A stretch of 64,000 bases of DNA from Andalucia godoyi. Its lineage: Eukaryota > Discoba > Jakobea > Jakobida > Andaluciidae. The position numbers and the translations under genes were made by a program. Within the stretch, counting starts at the first letter, position 1, and every line of letters begins with the position of its first letter. The DNA lies in the NCBI GenBank assembly GCA_009859145.1, contig VRVR01000004.1, forward strand, positions 372,001 to 436,000. The letters run 5' to 3'. Under the pieces are notes generated by a model. The model was not told the origin of the DNA. It did not search any database and worked only from the letters and a program-made list of their open reading frames with translations. Shown here piece by piece: positions 38,924 through 49,570 of this stretch.

Positions 38924-41900
38924 ATGGATGCTGTTTCGGTGCTTGTTCCTCTAGGGTTGTGGGGCATTGTACTCACCGGATTAGCATATACTCGGAACTT
39001 TCCTTCTCGAGGAGAGCTTTTAGAACGTCGGTTTTTTGATGCATTTCAAAAGAATCTCACAAAACAGGGTCCAATTGAAGTTTTCCTGCTCTTTGCAGCG
39101 GCAGTCGAAGCCTTCTACGTGATCTCAATTTTTCTATCCAATGCTTCGTGGAAAGCGGAGTTTGCGTATAGTGGGTACCCGTACCGTGTCATCGGGGCAT
39201 ATGTGGTGGTTTTGCTGTCGTGCTGCGCTTCGCACTTTTCTACCATTGTGGATTCCATTGCTTTCGATGTTTTCTACTTGCCTGTTCTGTTCGAGCTGAT
39301 TCCTTCGTTTGTCCTCAGCTACGATGACAGCGTTGCATGGACAGTCGTTTCTGGATTGCTGATCGGTGCGTACACATTTGTCGCACAGTTGCGAAGACCG
39401 ATTAGCATCAGCAGAATGCAGAGAACGGAATTTGTGGGGATGACTGCAAAGTATCTATATGCCGTTGCGTATGGCGCGTCGCTGACTTCGGGACTATCGC
39501 TGTTCGGACCCGGGACGCAATTGATTGCGGTGTGCTTCCTTGTGATCTCTACGCTTGTGTGCTTGAATTACGTTCTTGTGAACTCTATTTTGGACCCACA
39601 ACCAAGCATCTGTAATTCGGTGCGCCAGGCGGGCTTGCTGGCAATCTCCGTGGCCCTGCTCATTGGAACAATAATCAGATTCAATGTTTTCACGCTGGGC
39701 TCTGATGAGACTACACTGGTGCTGTTCGGTGCTGCGCTTTTCACATTCCTGTGCACCGGATACGTTCTGTGCAGAAGAAGGTTTGTCGACCCAACGACAC
39801 CGATTCGATCGATGCTAGCAGTACCTCCTAGTCCGTATCCCAAAGTGGACATCAAGATTCTTTTCAGGATATTGTCGCAACAACGCGTTCTGGACCTCAT
39901 GCTTGCGGATCCTGACTGGTTTGATGTGTTCAGAGCACTGGATTCCGATGTTGCGTTGAACCACCTCATGGAGTACATGACATTCCAGGATTCACGACTT
40001 CCGAGAGCGACAAAGATCATGATGATGCATCTCCTTTGTATTGCGGCAACTCGTTCAACGGCATGCGCTAACAGAATGCGCAATCTGGACATTCCCGACA
40101 GGCTTTTCATCTTGGCCGGTGATCAGTTGGACGAAACACTTGCCGAGTGCTTTCTCACTGTTCAGTTCTCGCAAGACAGCCTTTCCGATTTTGATGCTTT
40201 CGGGGAGTTTCTTCTGTCCACGGAGACCGCTCTTCGACAATCCTGTATCATTGCATTTTATCGGATATTGTTGAACATGCTAAGTCCTCCGGCAAAACTG
40301 TCGCAGACGTTCCTTTTGCGCCGCTTCACGTTGAGCAATGTCGGGGACACGTTTGCTATCCCTATTGGAAAGCTCTTGCGGCCAGTGCTTATACCACGCT
40401 TCTTGAAACAGGTTTCCGACGAGACAATTCCTTTGAATTGTCGAAAATATGTCGTTGAAGTGCTGATACTTCTTGCGAAGGATTCACGCTCGGAGCCGCT
40501 GACCCGACAGCTCACGCTTTCCAACATTTCTTCGTTCAGCCGCCTGGTTTTCCTCAATTCTGGTATTTCCCCTTCTGTCTTCGAGTTTTTGGCTGTTGTT
40601 TTCGCTCGCTTCGTCCCGGAAACGACAAGTGCGATCGAGGAACTTCTTCCGTTGGTGCCGATTGAGACAATTCGACATCCTAATCTTCTTCTGAGCTTGA
40701 GTCAGAATGATGTGCTCTCGCGCAAGATTGCGGATAACATTCTTGGATTGGTGTTTGAGGGCCTCCAAGACTTGGAGGCTGTCACGGAAGCGGTTGTGCG
40801 CCACTTTCCCGCAGCGCACGTCTCTCGACTGTACTTGCTGTTTACCTCAGATGACCCCAGGGTCCAAATATCGGCCGCTCGTGTGCTCGGTACTCTGTAT
40901 CGCTGTGTGTACCTTTCCGGCTTTGATGTGGGGGCACTCACTTCGCAGGTGTTTCCCAGGCCGGAAAACATCTTGCAGAACAACGAGTCCTCCATGTCTG
41001 GCAAGGATTTTCGCATTGCGGCTCTCAACTATGCGTTTTCCGTAACCGGTGTCATCCCGGACCATACAATGGCGTTTGAGTTTGCGAATGCGCTGCACTT
41101 GCCGGATTTTGTAAGAAACAATATGGCTGCAATGATCATTGACAATGCGACGTTCGCCCGAACAAAAGGGGATGTCCAGCCCTTTACAAATCTCATCATA
41201 CAATCCATGTTGTCCAATGCCAACCTTCGGACCAATGGTCTCAAAATCCTCTTGGCGCTCGTTGGAACGACGATTGATGAGGATTTGGTGGTACACATCG
41301 AAGAAACAAGCGCCTTTCGATCTGCATTTGTGGGTTCGCAGAAGGCAGTTGCTTCTGCGGAGGGCATTTTCGGCGATCGCAAGCGTGGCTTGCAGAGAGA
41401 ACAAATCTCACTGCTATCAAAAGATCTGCAGTTACTCTTGGACAGCGGGGCATTTGTTCTGGACTATTCCGTGGATCCGTCTGTCAGTGAAGAGGATGTC
41501 CTCATGTATATGCATTTCTTGTCCGCACTGTTGGTTGCGCCGGTTGCTTGTATGATGTTCGGTCGCTGCAATGTGCTGTTGTTTCACAATTACATGTCTG
41601 TCCTCGGCCTCAACGTTGCCAGTCAGGAAATTCAACTGCGGCTTTTGTATGCAGCCTACTCGTTGTCGCTGCACTGCGATGAGTTCGTTTCCATGGCCTT
41701 TGATACATGCATTGTCGATTACCTCATGTACGGCCTAAAACTGAATCAGAGATGCGCTGCTGTTGCACTGGACACCATACTGGTTCTGTCGCAAAAGGAC
41801 GCCCGGTACCGAATTGCCTTTCTGTCGTCCGACATGTCCATTTTTTTCAACACTTTCAGTTCCGACGAAGGAGACGTTTTTCGTCATGCTGGTCGTTTGT

Positions 41901-43675
41901 TCGAGTCCTGGATTCTTAGTTCGGAACTCCAGACCTTTACCGCGTTTATCAACAGCACCTCTTTACGTGCTCGAAGTGCGTTTTTGGTGATCGATGAATC
42001 GCATTCAAAATCCCTCCAGCCCAAGACTCACCGATTCTCCTATTGTTTTGCGCACCTGAGCGATGCCTCCAAGCAAAGATTTTGCACAGTCCTCCTGGAC
42101 AATCTGTTAGCCCACACGAACGACACCGTTCCGGTAGACGCAATGTTTTCTGCGTATGTGTTCCACGCGATTGCTGCCACGCTCCCTCTGTCAAAAGACT
42201 TGTGTGCGCGGTTGGTCCGGTGCATGGGATTCCTCAAAGGAGAGGCCAGATACATTATGGCGTTGTCGTTGTACGCAACTCAAGCGCACGTCGAGGTGAA
42301 GGATCGTCTGTACGACTTCCAGTTCATTCGATTTGTGGTGAATGAGTGGCAGGTGAATGTTGCGTCTCAGAAGCTGAAGCGAGCTGAGGAAGACATTGAG
42401 GCTTTGAACAATGTATCCTCGCTGGACGGGACCGCTCCTGGTGCTCGCGTTGCTCCACTGATTTTGACTCTTCGCACTGTCAATCGCTATGATTTTTCAG
42501 AGTTGTTTTTATCCGCAATGGCACAATACGGACTGTGGCGCGAGATGGTGGAAGTGGCAAAGATCATTCCAGCATTTCTTGGCAAGTCTTTGGCCAAAGT
42601 GAAAGTGCTTTCGTATTTTGTCGCAAAGCGAAAGGATCGAACCCCATTGTTTGAGACTGCCGTGCCTTCGTTCCTGATTGTGCTGGATCCTGTATGGGGA
42701 TCAGACGTGCAATTGTGGGAGTATGCCTATTCCGTTTTGCAGATTCACGACATTCGTACTCCAGCTGTTGCCGACACAATCAGCTCCGTCTTTGATGCGT
42801 CTGCAGTTGAGAATTGCTTTCGAGCGGACAAGTCGATGCAGATCGAAAATTTGACCCATCGTTTGATCGCCCACTTCTTCGGATCTGCTAAGGCACGTGA
42901 TGAAAAATTCGCGAACTTCCTCTGTTCCCGTGGTGTCGCCGATAAGATTATCCAGTTATCTTTGGATATTTCATCACGATGGAAATCACAGGAGCTCGTT
43001 ACAAATCGGTGGTTTTCATTGTATTGCCTCTCGAGAAACAAGACTGTGTGCGGACACCTCATTGAGCAAACCGCTTTGCTCAACCTGATTGCTCGCTGTT
43101 TTGATGAAGCTGGCGACGCAGAAACGGATGATGAATTGTTGGCCTTGGGTATCATTACAAGTTTGATTGAAACAGACATCGGTCATCAGTCGCTGTGCAA
43201 ACACAGAGTGTGGGATCTTATGAAGCAGTTGAAGGAGAAACGGCTAAATGGCAACTCTCGAGCTCGTGTGGACTCCTTCCTGTCCAACCATAAAGCGCGC
43301 AGCTTCATCGTCAAGCGGTCGGATGACTCCGGAAGGGCTGGAGGCAGCGATAGTCCCGTGGATCCGAACCTCTCGATTTCCCTCAGCAGTGATTTTGGCA
43401 CGCCGATTGCCGAAGGACCGATCACCCCATTTACTTCCATTGCAGCAACTCCCTCGACACCTGTGAATCCGTTGCTGCCGCCACTTGCAGTCGATTCAAA
43501 CTCTCCTGGCCAAAAAGCCTATTCGTCTCTGACTGTTCCTCTTTTGGTGAACAAATTTGCTGCAAGCTTGAAAAAGAAGAGCATTGCTCCAATCTCACAA
43601 CTAGCAGCGTTGCAACAAGCAAACCAATTGCCGTCCACACAGCCACCAAATACTCCTCCCCCTGCTGCCCCTTAG
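38924..43675 (+). CDS. Large multi-TM plus helical-repeat protein, unknown
   Basis: 1,583 residues from the ATG at 38924; the frame upstream lacks an ATG. The first ~295 residues hold about eight to nine hydrophobic helices (e.g. VPLGLWGIVLTGLAY, VFLLFAAAVEAFYVISIFL, AGLLAISVALLIGTII, LVLFGAALFTFLCTGYVLC). From about residue 310 to 1,480 the sequence is a continuous run of amphipathic helices with leucine-rich armadillo/HEAT character and no TM segments. The tail is Pro/Ser/Thr-rich with repeated TP motifs (about 1,490-1,583). The likely topology is a membrane domain with a large cytosolic alpha-solenoid. I do not recognise a family. The single long intact frame makes it a confident gene of unknown role. 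Confidence 0.75.
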   Translation: MDAVSVLVPLGLWGIVLTGLAYTRNFPSRGELLERRFFDAFQKNLTKQGPIEVFLLFAAAVEAFYVISIFLSNASWKAEFAYSGYPYRVIGAYVVVLLSCCASHFSTIVDSIAFDVFYLPVLFELIPSFVLSYDDSVAWTVVSGLLIGAYTFVAQLRRPISISRMQRTEFVGMTAKYLYAVAYGASLTSGLSLFGPGTQLIAVCFLVISTLVCLNYVLVNSILDPQPSICNSVRQAGLLAISVALLIGTIIRFNVFTLGSDETTLVLFGAALFTFLCTGYVLCRRRFVDPTTPIRSMLAVPPSPYPKVDIKILFRILSQQRVLDLMLADPDWFDVFRALDSDVALNHLMEYMTFQDSRLPRATKIMMMHLLCIAATRSTACANRMRNLDIPDRLFILAGDQLDETLAECFLTVQFSQDSLSDFDAFGEFLLSTETALRQSCIIAFYRILLNMLSPPAKLSQTFLLRRFTLSNVGDTFAIPIGKLLRPVLIPRFLKQVSDETIPLNCRKYVVEVLILLAKDSRSEPLTRQLTLSNISSFSRLVFLNSGISPSVFEFLAVVFARFVPETTSAIEELLPLVPIETIRHPNLLLSLSQNDVLSRKIADNILGLVFEGLQDLEAVTEAVVRHFPAAHVSRLYLLFTSDDPRVQISAARVLGTLYRCVYLSGFDVGALTSQVFPRPENILQNNESSMSGKDFRIAALNYAFSVTGVIPDHTMAFEFANALHLPDFVRNNMAAMIIDNATFARTKGDVQPFTNLIIQSMLSNANLRTNGLKILLALVGTTIDEDLVVHIEETSAFRSAFVGSQKAVASAEGIFGDRKRGLQREQISLLSKDLQLLLDSGAFVLDYSVDPSVSEEDVLMYMHFLSALLVAPVACMMFGRCNVLLFHNYMSVLGLNVASQEIQLRLLYAAYSLSLHCDEFVSMAFDTCIVDYLMYGLKLNQRCAAVALDTILVLSQKDARYRIAFLSSDMSIFFNTFSSDEGDVFRHAGRLFESWILSSELQTFTAFINSTSLRARSAFLVIDESHSKSLQPKTHRFSYCFAHLSDASKQRFCTVLLDNLLAHTNDTVPVDAMFSAYVFHAIAATLPLSKDLCARLVRCMGFLKGEARYIMALSLYATQAHVEVKDRLYDFQFIRFVVNEWQVNVASQKLKRAEEDIEALNNVSSLDGTAPGARVAPLILTLRTVNRYDFSELFLSAMAQYGLWREMVEVAKIIPAFLGKSLAKVKVLSYFVAKRKDRTPLFETAVPSFLIVLDPVWGSDVQLWEYAYSVLQIHDIRTPAVADTISSVFDASAVENCFRADKSMQIENLTHRLIAHFFGSAKARDEKFANFLCSRGVADKIIQLSLDISSRWKSQELVTNRWFSLYCLSRNKTVCGHLIEQTALLNLIARCFDEAGDAETDDELLALGIITSLIETDIGHQSLCKHRVWDLMKQLKEKRLNGNSRARVDSFLSNHKARSFIVKRSDDSGRAGGSDSPVDPNLSISLSSDFGTPIAEGPITPFTSIAATPSTPVNPLLPPLAVDSNSPGQKAYSSLTVPLLVNKFAASLKKKSIAPISQLAALQQANQLPSTQPPNTPPPAAP

Positions 43676-43856
43676 TATACATGCCCTTTTCTGCATCGGT
43701 GTTTGCGTTGAATTGCTTGTGTTATACTCCTCCTCCTCTTCTTCTTCTTTCCCTCGTCCTGTTCCTGGTTTTTTATTTGTACAGTATTTCGTTTTATATC
43801 ATTTGCAAACGTCAGTTCTGGACCAGCTGGAATTGTATCTCTCGCTCTTTCCCGCA
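43676..43856. other. Convergent spacer, pyrimidine-rich
   Basis: 181 bases between two stop codons with a CTCCTCCTCTTCTTCTTC run near 43,727-43,748. No gene. Confidence 0.5.
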
Positions 43857-45953
43857 TTACGATTCCACACGCAGCACACGATAGTCTGTCATACGCGCAT
43901 CACTTGTGGCCTCCTCTCCGAGAGGCCCTAGAATACTTTCCGCCGCGGAATCAGCAACGTGCCGCTTCCACTTCTTGCGTACCTTCCTTTCATTCGTCAA
44001 AACCCCGTCTTGTGCACCGGAACTCAGTATTGATTGTTGTTGCTGGTGCAATAGTGCATCTCTGCGTCGCGACCGATGAATGACAAAGTCTCCCGATTCA
44101 ACACGGTGTTTTGTTTGCAAATCCAGACCCGCTTCAATCAATCTCCGCGCCTCATCACGAATCGAAGCTGCGTGTTCACGCTCGCAAAACGTCGCTGGGA
44201 AACGGTAAGATAGCCAAAGATACAGATCCACTACATTGTACAGGGACTCCAATTTCTGTAACGATGCTTCGGTTGTGGGCGGTCGAGAAGGGAGTGGAAC
44301 ATGCAGAATCACCTTTTCACCCCGTGCATGTGATGCCGCAAATCGCAAGAGGAACGACATGACAGTAAAGTTGTCGGTATCCGCAGGGGAGCAGCAGAAG
44401 GTGTACCGATCCTCGAGCAGCAACCCAGGAATTCGTTCAATGGCATCCGCGATGATCTTCTCATCCTCAAAATCGCAAACGAAATAAAAATCCTGATTGA
44501 GCTGGGTCAGCGAAACAAACCGTTCCAATACGTTTCCGAAAGTACACTGAGGTAAGTACTCGCTAAACTGTGCGATTTGCTCGAACGTGGGCTTCAAACC
44601 CGCCAGTTCAATGTTTGCAGGGTTCTTCTCCGAGAATGCATCGTGCAGCTGATGCATGTCTTCGGGGTGCAGACACGTAACATACCCGTCCGGGTACTTT
44701 GAACCAAAGCGACCTGCTCGCCCTCCAATCTGGCGAATCAGAGATCGCTCAAGAGGAACGAAATCATGACCGTTGAACTTCATCATTGTGGAAAACACAA
44801 CTCGCGAGATCTGCATATTCAGTCCCATTGCAACCGCATCCGATGCCACCAAAACGGGGCACTCGAGCGAATTGAACTTTTGTGCCTGCAATGCTCGAAC
44901 AGGGGGAGGCAGGTTTCCGTACACCACCGCACACTGCAATCCCGTCTGTTTTTCAATGGCGTACTTCAATTTGAAGATGTTTCGTCTCGAAAAGGCGATG
45001 ACCGCATCCCCCGCTTGGATCGACTTCAAGGAAGACGAGAGCGACGACCGTTCCGGATTGCACGGCGTCAATCGTTCGTACTCAAAAAGCTCGACCGCTT
45101 CTCCGCAGTTTTCCAGGATTGATTTCACGAGATGCAGAGCACGCTTCTCGCCGCACAAATGGATTTCGGAGGCACACAGGCCTAGTAGCGCTCGAGTCCA
45201 TGCCCAGCCTCGCGATTCATCACCAACCATCTGAATCTCGTCAATCACAGCAACATCGAACTTTGAAGTTGTCGACGCCATCTCAACCGTGCAGGACAAC
45301 ACTCGAGAGTCGGCCTTTTCTTTTCGTTCCTCGCCAGTTAGCAAGTCACAAGGAACGCCAGCATTGTTAAACTTGTCGAAAATTTCCAGCGCCAGCAACC
45401 GCAGAGGCGCACAGTATATGCCTTTGCGCACAGAAGGATCCTTGAGCCGGCTCAGTGCCGAGTGCGTCTTTCCAGAATTCGTCGGGCCAGCATGGAAAAC
45501 AAAGCGCCGTTTCATTGCCCGAGCAAACGGATAAGACTCTTCCGGCGTTCGGAGGTCTGAAAACTCGGAGAGCTGTCTCATTTCTGTCATCTGCTGCGAA
45601 AACCTCTGCTTTGCAAACTTGACAAAGGACTCTTCTATATCGGGAATCGACGAAAACAGCCCCGATTGAGACGACTGGCGATTGGAATTAGACGCATCAG
45701 AGAGCAAATCGAATCCTGCAGATGGATTATCCTTGCGAAGTTGTTTTTCAAAAAGCCTTCTGCAGCGATTAAACAGCCGTTCATCAAGGCCATGCTTCGC
45801 CACAAACTCTGCATTCCATTCGATCGGAAACCCAGAAAATGAAGAGAACAAACGACGACGAGAGGCCACGACTGAAAAAGCATTCTTCAAATTTCGATCG
45901 TAGCTTAATCGAGAATATACATTAGAAAACAGCGGAAAGACCTTCGAAAACAT
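43857..45953 (-). CDS. SUPV3L1: Mitochondrial ATP-dependent RNA helicase SUV3
   Basis: 698 residues. SUV3 unwinds RNA for the mitochondrial degradosome. The N-terminus (MFSKVFPLFSNVYSRLSYDRNLKNAF) is Arg/Ser-rich, nearly free of acids and typical of a targeting peptide. Walker A is at about 156-167 (AGPTNSGKTHSAL), motif Ia is YCAPLRLLALEI, and the Walker B DEIQMVGDESRGWAWTRALLG lies near 236, the Suv3-specific DEIQM. Domain 2 has AFSRRNIFKLKYAIEK, CAVVYGNLPPPVRALQAQKFN, VLVASDAVAMGLNM and RQIGGRAGRFGSKYPDG. The helical C-terminal domains follow, with CPADTDNFTVMSFLLRFA-type sequence as in Suv3. The catalytic motifs look intact. It is convergent with the preceding large membrane-protein gene. 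Confidence 0.95.
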   Translation of the reverse strand: MFSKVFPLFSNVYSRLSYDRNLKNAFSVVASRRRLFSSFSGFPIEWNAEFVAKHGLDERLFNRCRRLFEKQLRKDNPSAGFDLLSDASNSNRQSSQSGLFSSIPDIEESFVKFAKQRFSQQMTEMRQLSEFSDLRTPEESYPFARAMKRRFVFHAGPTNSGKTHSALSRLKDPSVRKGIYCAPLRLLALEIFDKFNNAGVPCDLLTGEERKEKADSRVLSCTVEMASTTSKFDVAVIDEIQMVGDESRGWAWTRALLGLCASEIHLCGEKRALHLVKSILENCGEAVELFEYERLTPCNPERSSLSSSLKSIQAGDAVIAFSRRNIFKLKYAIEKQTGLQCAVVYGNLPPPVRALQAQKFNSLECPVLVASDAVAMGLNMQISRVVFSTMMKFNGHDFVPLERSLIRQIGGRAGRFGSKYPDGYVTCLHPEDMHQLHDAFSEKNPANIELAGLKPTFEQIAQFSEYLPQCTFGNVLERFVSLTQLNQDFYFVCDFEDEKIIADAIERIPGLLLEDRYTFCCSPADTDNFTVMSFLLRFAASHARGEKVILHVPLPSRPPTTEASLQKLESLYNVVDLYLWLSYRFPATFCEREHAASIRDEARRLIEAGLDLQTKHRVESGDFVIHRSRRRDALLHQQQQSILSSGAQDGVLTNERKVRKKWKRHVADSAAESILGPLGEEATSDARMTDYRVLRVES

Positions 45954-46484
<531 letters not shown>

Positions 46485-47543
46485 TCACGACCGATAGTAT
46501 GAACCATTCTTGGTCGCCAAGAAGCTCTCAAGTGGAACATCTTCTTGCCGCAAGAACCCCTTGGACACGGGAAGTTTGCCATCTCGGATCAGTTCCATGA
46601 CTCCACAAACACCTGCGGCTGTTGTCCATGAAATTGCCCTCCACGGATTCCCTGCAATGACCATCGGCTCGTAGCATCGAACAAACTCTTCCCTTGCCAA
46701 ACCGCCGTTTCGGAATCCCTCGACAGCCGCGTGAACAAAGACATAGTCTTGGTCGACTGGCGGGAGGACATTGTGCAAAATGCGACTCAGCGTTGGGCGA
46801 TCATACCGCATCTGCAGTTCATCCAGCAAGAACTTCATCCGGTCATAGTGTCCGGGATACCGAAGTGTCTTGTAGTGCAGGTTCTGTACTTTTCCACTGT
46901 ACGTCTCGCACATTGTCCCAAGACCACCAGATGTGGAGGCTGCTTCAAGCTGGACACCGTCCACCACAACCGTCTCCAGTCCCTCCAACGCAGGCACGGT
47001 TTGTCGTCTGGAGTCTCGGATGACTTCGCAGTCATTAATGTACTCGTTGATGACACCTTCTGCAGACCAATTGAATGCATATCCAAGAGTTCCCCGAGGG
47101 TGTTTCGGAAGCGCACCAACCTTGAGCTCGATGGAGCGCAGTTTGTCGAATTTTCGGGAAAGCGAGGCTCCTACAATGCCTATAAATCCAGGAGCCAAGC
47201 CGCATTGCGGAGCCATGACTCCCTTTGCAGTCGCAGAAAGCTCCTGGATTGCCTGCGTCGTCGGAACATCTTCCGTAAGATCAAAGTACGAAATCCCTGC
47301 TCGGTGTGCTTCTTTTGCAATTGGCAGGTTCATGTAGAACGGTAAGCACGACACCACGGCATCCACATTCGAAAATGGAATCTTGGATACATCAGCGAGA
47401 TCTGCGATGATCACCGGGAATGGAAAGCGAGAAGAAAGGCCGGCAGTCGAATCGATGCCAGTGACAGCAAACTGGCTCTCATGCAACAAGGTCCCGACAA
47501 GCGACCCAACTTTCCCAAGCCCAAGAACAGCAACTCGTTTCAT
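46485..47543 (-). CDS. Saccharopine dehydrogenase-like oxidoreductase
   Basis: 352 residues with an NAD(P)-binding Rossmann start MKRVAVLGLGKVGSLVGTLL (GxGxVG), then the family's DADLADVSKI-like acidic strand, VDAVVSCLPFYMNLPIAKEA and GISYFDLTED. APQCGLAPGFIGIVGA matches the substrate-domain entrance of saccharopine/lysine dehydrogenases. FNWSAEGVINEY, RYPGHYDRMKFLLDEL and a final GVxxVMELIxxGKL block complete it. The gene is a single-domain, bacterial-style form (not fused to lysine-ketoglutarate reductase). Reductive or oxidative deamination in lysine or a related amino-acid pathway is likely; the exact substrate is not determinable. Confidence 0.82.
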   Translation of the reverse strand: MKRVAVLGLGKVGSLVGTLLHESQFAVTGIDSTAGLSSRFPFPVIIADLADVSKIPFSNVDAVVSCLPFYMNLPIAKEAHRAGISYFDLTEDVPTTQAIQELSATAKGVMAPQCGLAPGFIGIVGASLSRKFDKLRSIELKVGALPKHPRGTLGYAFNWSAEGVINEYINDCEVIRDSRRQTVPALEGLETVVVDGVQLEAASTSGGLGTMCETYSGKVQNLHYKTLRYPGHYDRMKFLLDELQMRYDRPTLSRILHNVLPPVDQDYVFVHAAVEGFRNGGLAREEFVRCYEPMVIAGNPWRAISWTTAAGVCGVMELIRDGKLPVSKGFLRQEDVPLESFLATKNGSYYRS

Positions 47544-47974
47544 TCGACTGGATTTACTCTCCGCCCCCCGTTGTTTGCTTTATTGAAATCTCTTCTCCGC
47601 GGATGCATGCACAAAACGACTTGCTTTCCGATGTCCTCGATGAACGGCACCAATACCTTTTGGTTCAACCTTGTGGTTCAAGGCGGACATAAAAAGAAGA
47701 AAAAAGGAGAAAGGAAATATTAAAAAAGCCCGACAGCCTTATAAGACTGCGCATTCTCCCGATCGAGACGCCGACTCGAGCTGCAGGAGTTCACGACCCC
47801 TCAACTTTCCCAAAACAAGGAATTGAATAGTCCGAAAATCGATTCTCCCCAGCTATCCTCGCCGACCTCCTTCTCTTCTGTTAGTCTTTCTTTGCTCGCG
47901 GTTGCTGGCTTGGATTGGAGAATTAATAAAGAGTATTCGAAAAGGAAAAAAAAAGAGCACAGTACGCGAGGGCC
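47544..47974. other. Divergent spacer, no gene seen
   Basis: 431 bases between two divergent starts. A purine run lies near 47,690-47,725. A tRNA-like TTCACGACC box at about 47,790 lacks matching arms and is not a tRNA. Confidence 0.45.
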
Positions 47975-48238
47975 ATGACATCGCAACCGCTGGCTGTACA
48001 GGCATCTGCGTCATCTACTGCTAGATGGAAGCTCGACAAGGACTCTTCGTATCACATTGTTTCGGTCATGCTGGATGCAACGGGGCGATGGTGTGACGAT
48101 GAGTATTGTGAAAAGTTCTTTGATTTCGTGTTTTCAAACACTCCGTATGCGTTTTGCTTTGTTCATCTGACTTCAGTTCATGTTTTATCAACAACTCCAA
48201 TTTTTTAATTTTAATTTTTGTTTTCCTTCTTTCTTCGT

Positions 48239-48308
<70 letters not shown>

Positions 48309-49510
48309 TGGGTGAAATTCTGAAAATTCTGATTTTCTCCCTTCCGATCTCCATCGCCGTCACCGTCGCTGTCTTCGTCTCTCTGTCTGGATGTGTTTAG
48401 AAAGTCTACTGAGAAATCCAAGGTTATTTTCGGGCTTGTGGTTTGCAGATCTGGCCCGCCGGTCTCGCCGCAGCCGATAAAGCAGTATCCGTTTACGGAT
48501 GATTATCAGAAACTCAGATCATGGGTGGCATCCGAAAAGAAGTTTCCCGGTGGTCTTGATTCGCTTATTGTGGATGGGCTGGCCGCTTCGTTGGATCACC
48601 TGCTGTTCCGGATTCCTCCAGGACGTGTCGAGTCTCGAAGATGTTTCGTATGGATTAATACGTGGTCTCCACAGCGTGTCGCCATTTACGCGACTTCGCG
48701 GTTGTTTCGGCAGGATGCTTCCGGAATTGGGATTGTGTTCTCTGTCAACAAGATCCCTCTTTCCATCATGATGCCGCTTCACATGTCAGCCGTGGACATT
48801 GCCGATCTGTGGATGTATTCGAACGCCTTCTCGGAGAGTTTGGCCTCTTTTGCTTTTGATGATGCTCAAGAGCAGTCTGCTGCGTTTGTCATTCGGAAGC
48901 GGACGGAGAAGAAGCCACCAGCACAAATCTCTCACCAAGTCTTGCATGAAATGCGAGTTGCGAACAGTGCGAGTCCGTCCGCCTCGCTGTTCCGGGTGTA
49001 CGTGCCTTCGGATAAGGCGCCGAGCTGGAAGGAAAATCTAGCGAAATCGTGGCAGAAGCAAGCGGTTTGTTCGCTTGTTCCTCTCGATCCGCAGATTAAT
49101 GTGCTTCTGACATCGCAGGCATCGTCGAACCAACAGTTTGCCATTGGAGAGTTTCCGGATAGCACTTCATTCCGCCAGTGGATGCAAATCCTTGAAAAGC
49201 TGGTGGAAGGGAAGGAAGCGCTATTGATTCCACTTTCCAGCGAATTCAACATGTTCCTCCGTCTTACCACGCGGATTTCAAAGAATCCTGTGGGTGGTTC
49301 GTATCAACTTTCGCAGTATCCTCTCATGTTCCAAGCTGCAATTGGCAAGGTCACGCAAAATGCAAAACCGGGAGCAATTGCTCCGACCGCGCCGCTTATT
49401 GCACCGCGGCAGCACCCGACGCCCCCGCAGCCGCTTCCTGTGATGAATTCTACAATGGCGGCGGCAGCGGTTGCTGCTGCCGGGAGAAGCCAGCAGGCTC
49501 AGGCCCAACT

Positions 49511-49570
<60 letters not shown>

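Noticed and set aside
47741-47810. Possible tRNA (TTCACGACC box)
   Set aside because: The T-arm pairs imperfectly and no acceptor, D-arm or anticodon arm can be drawn.
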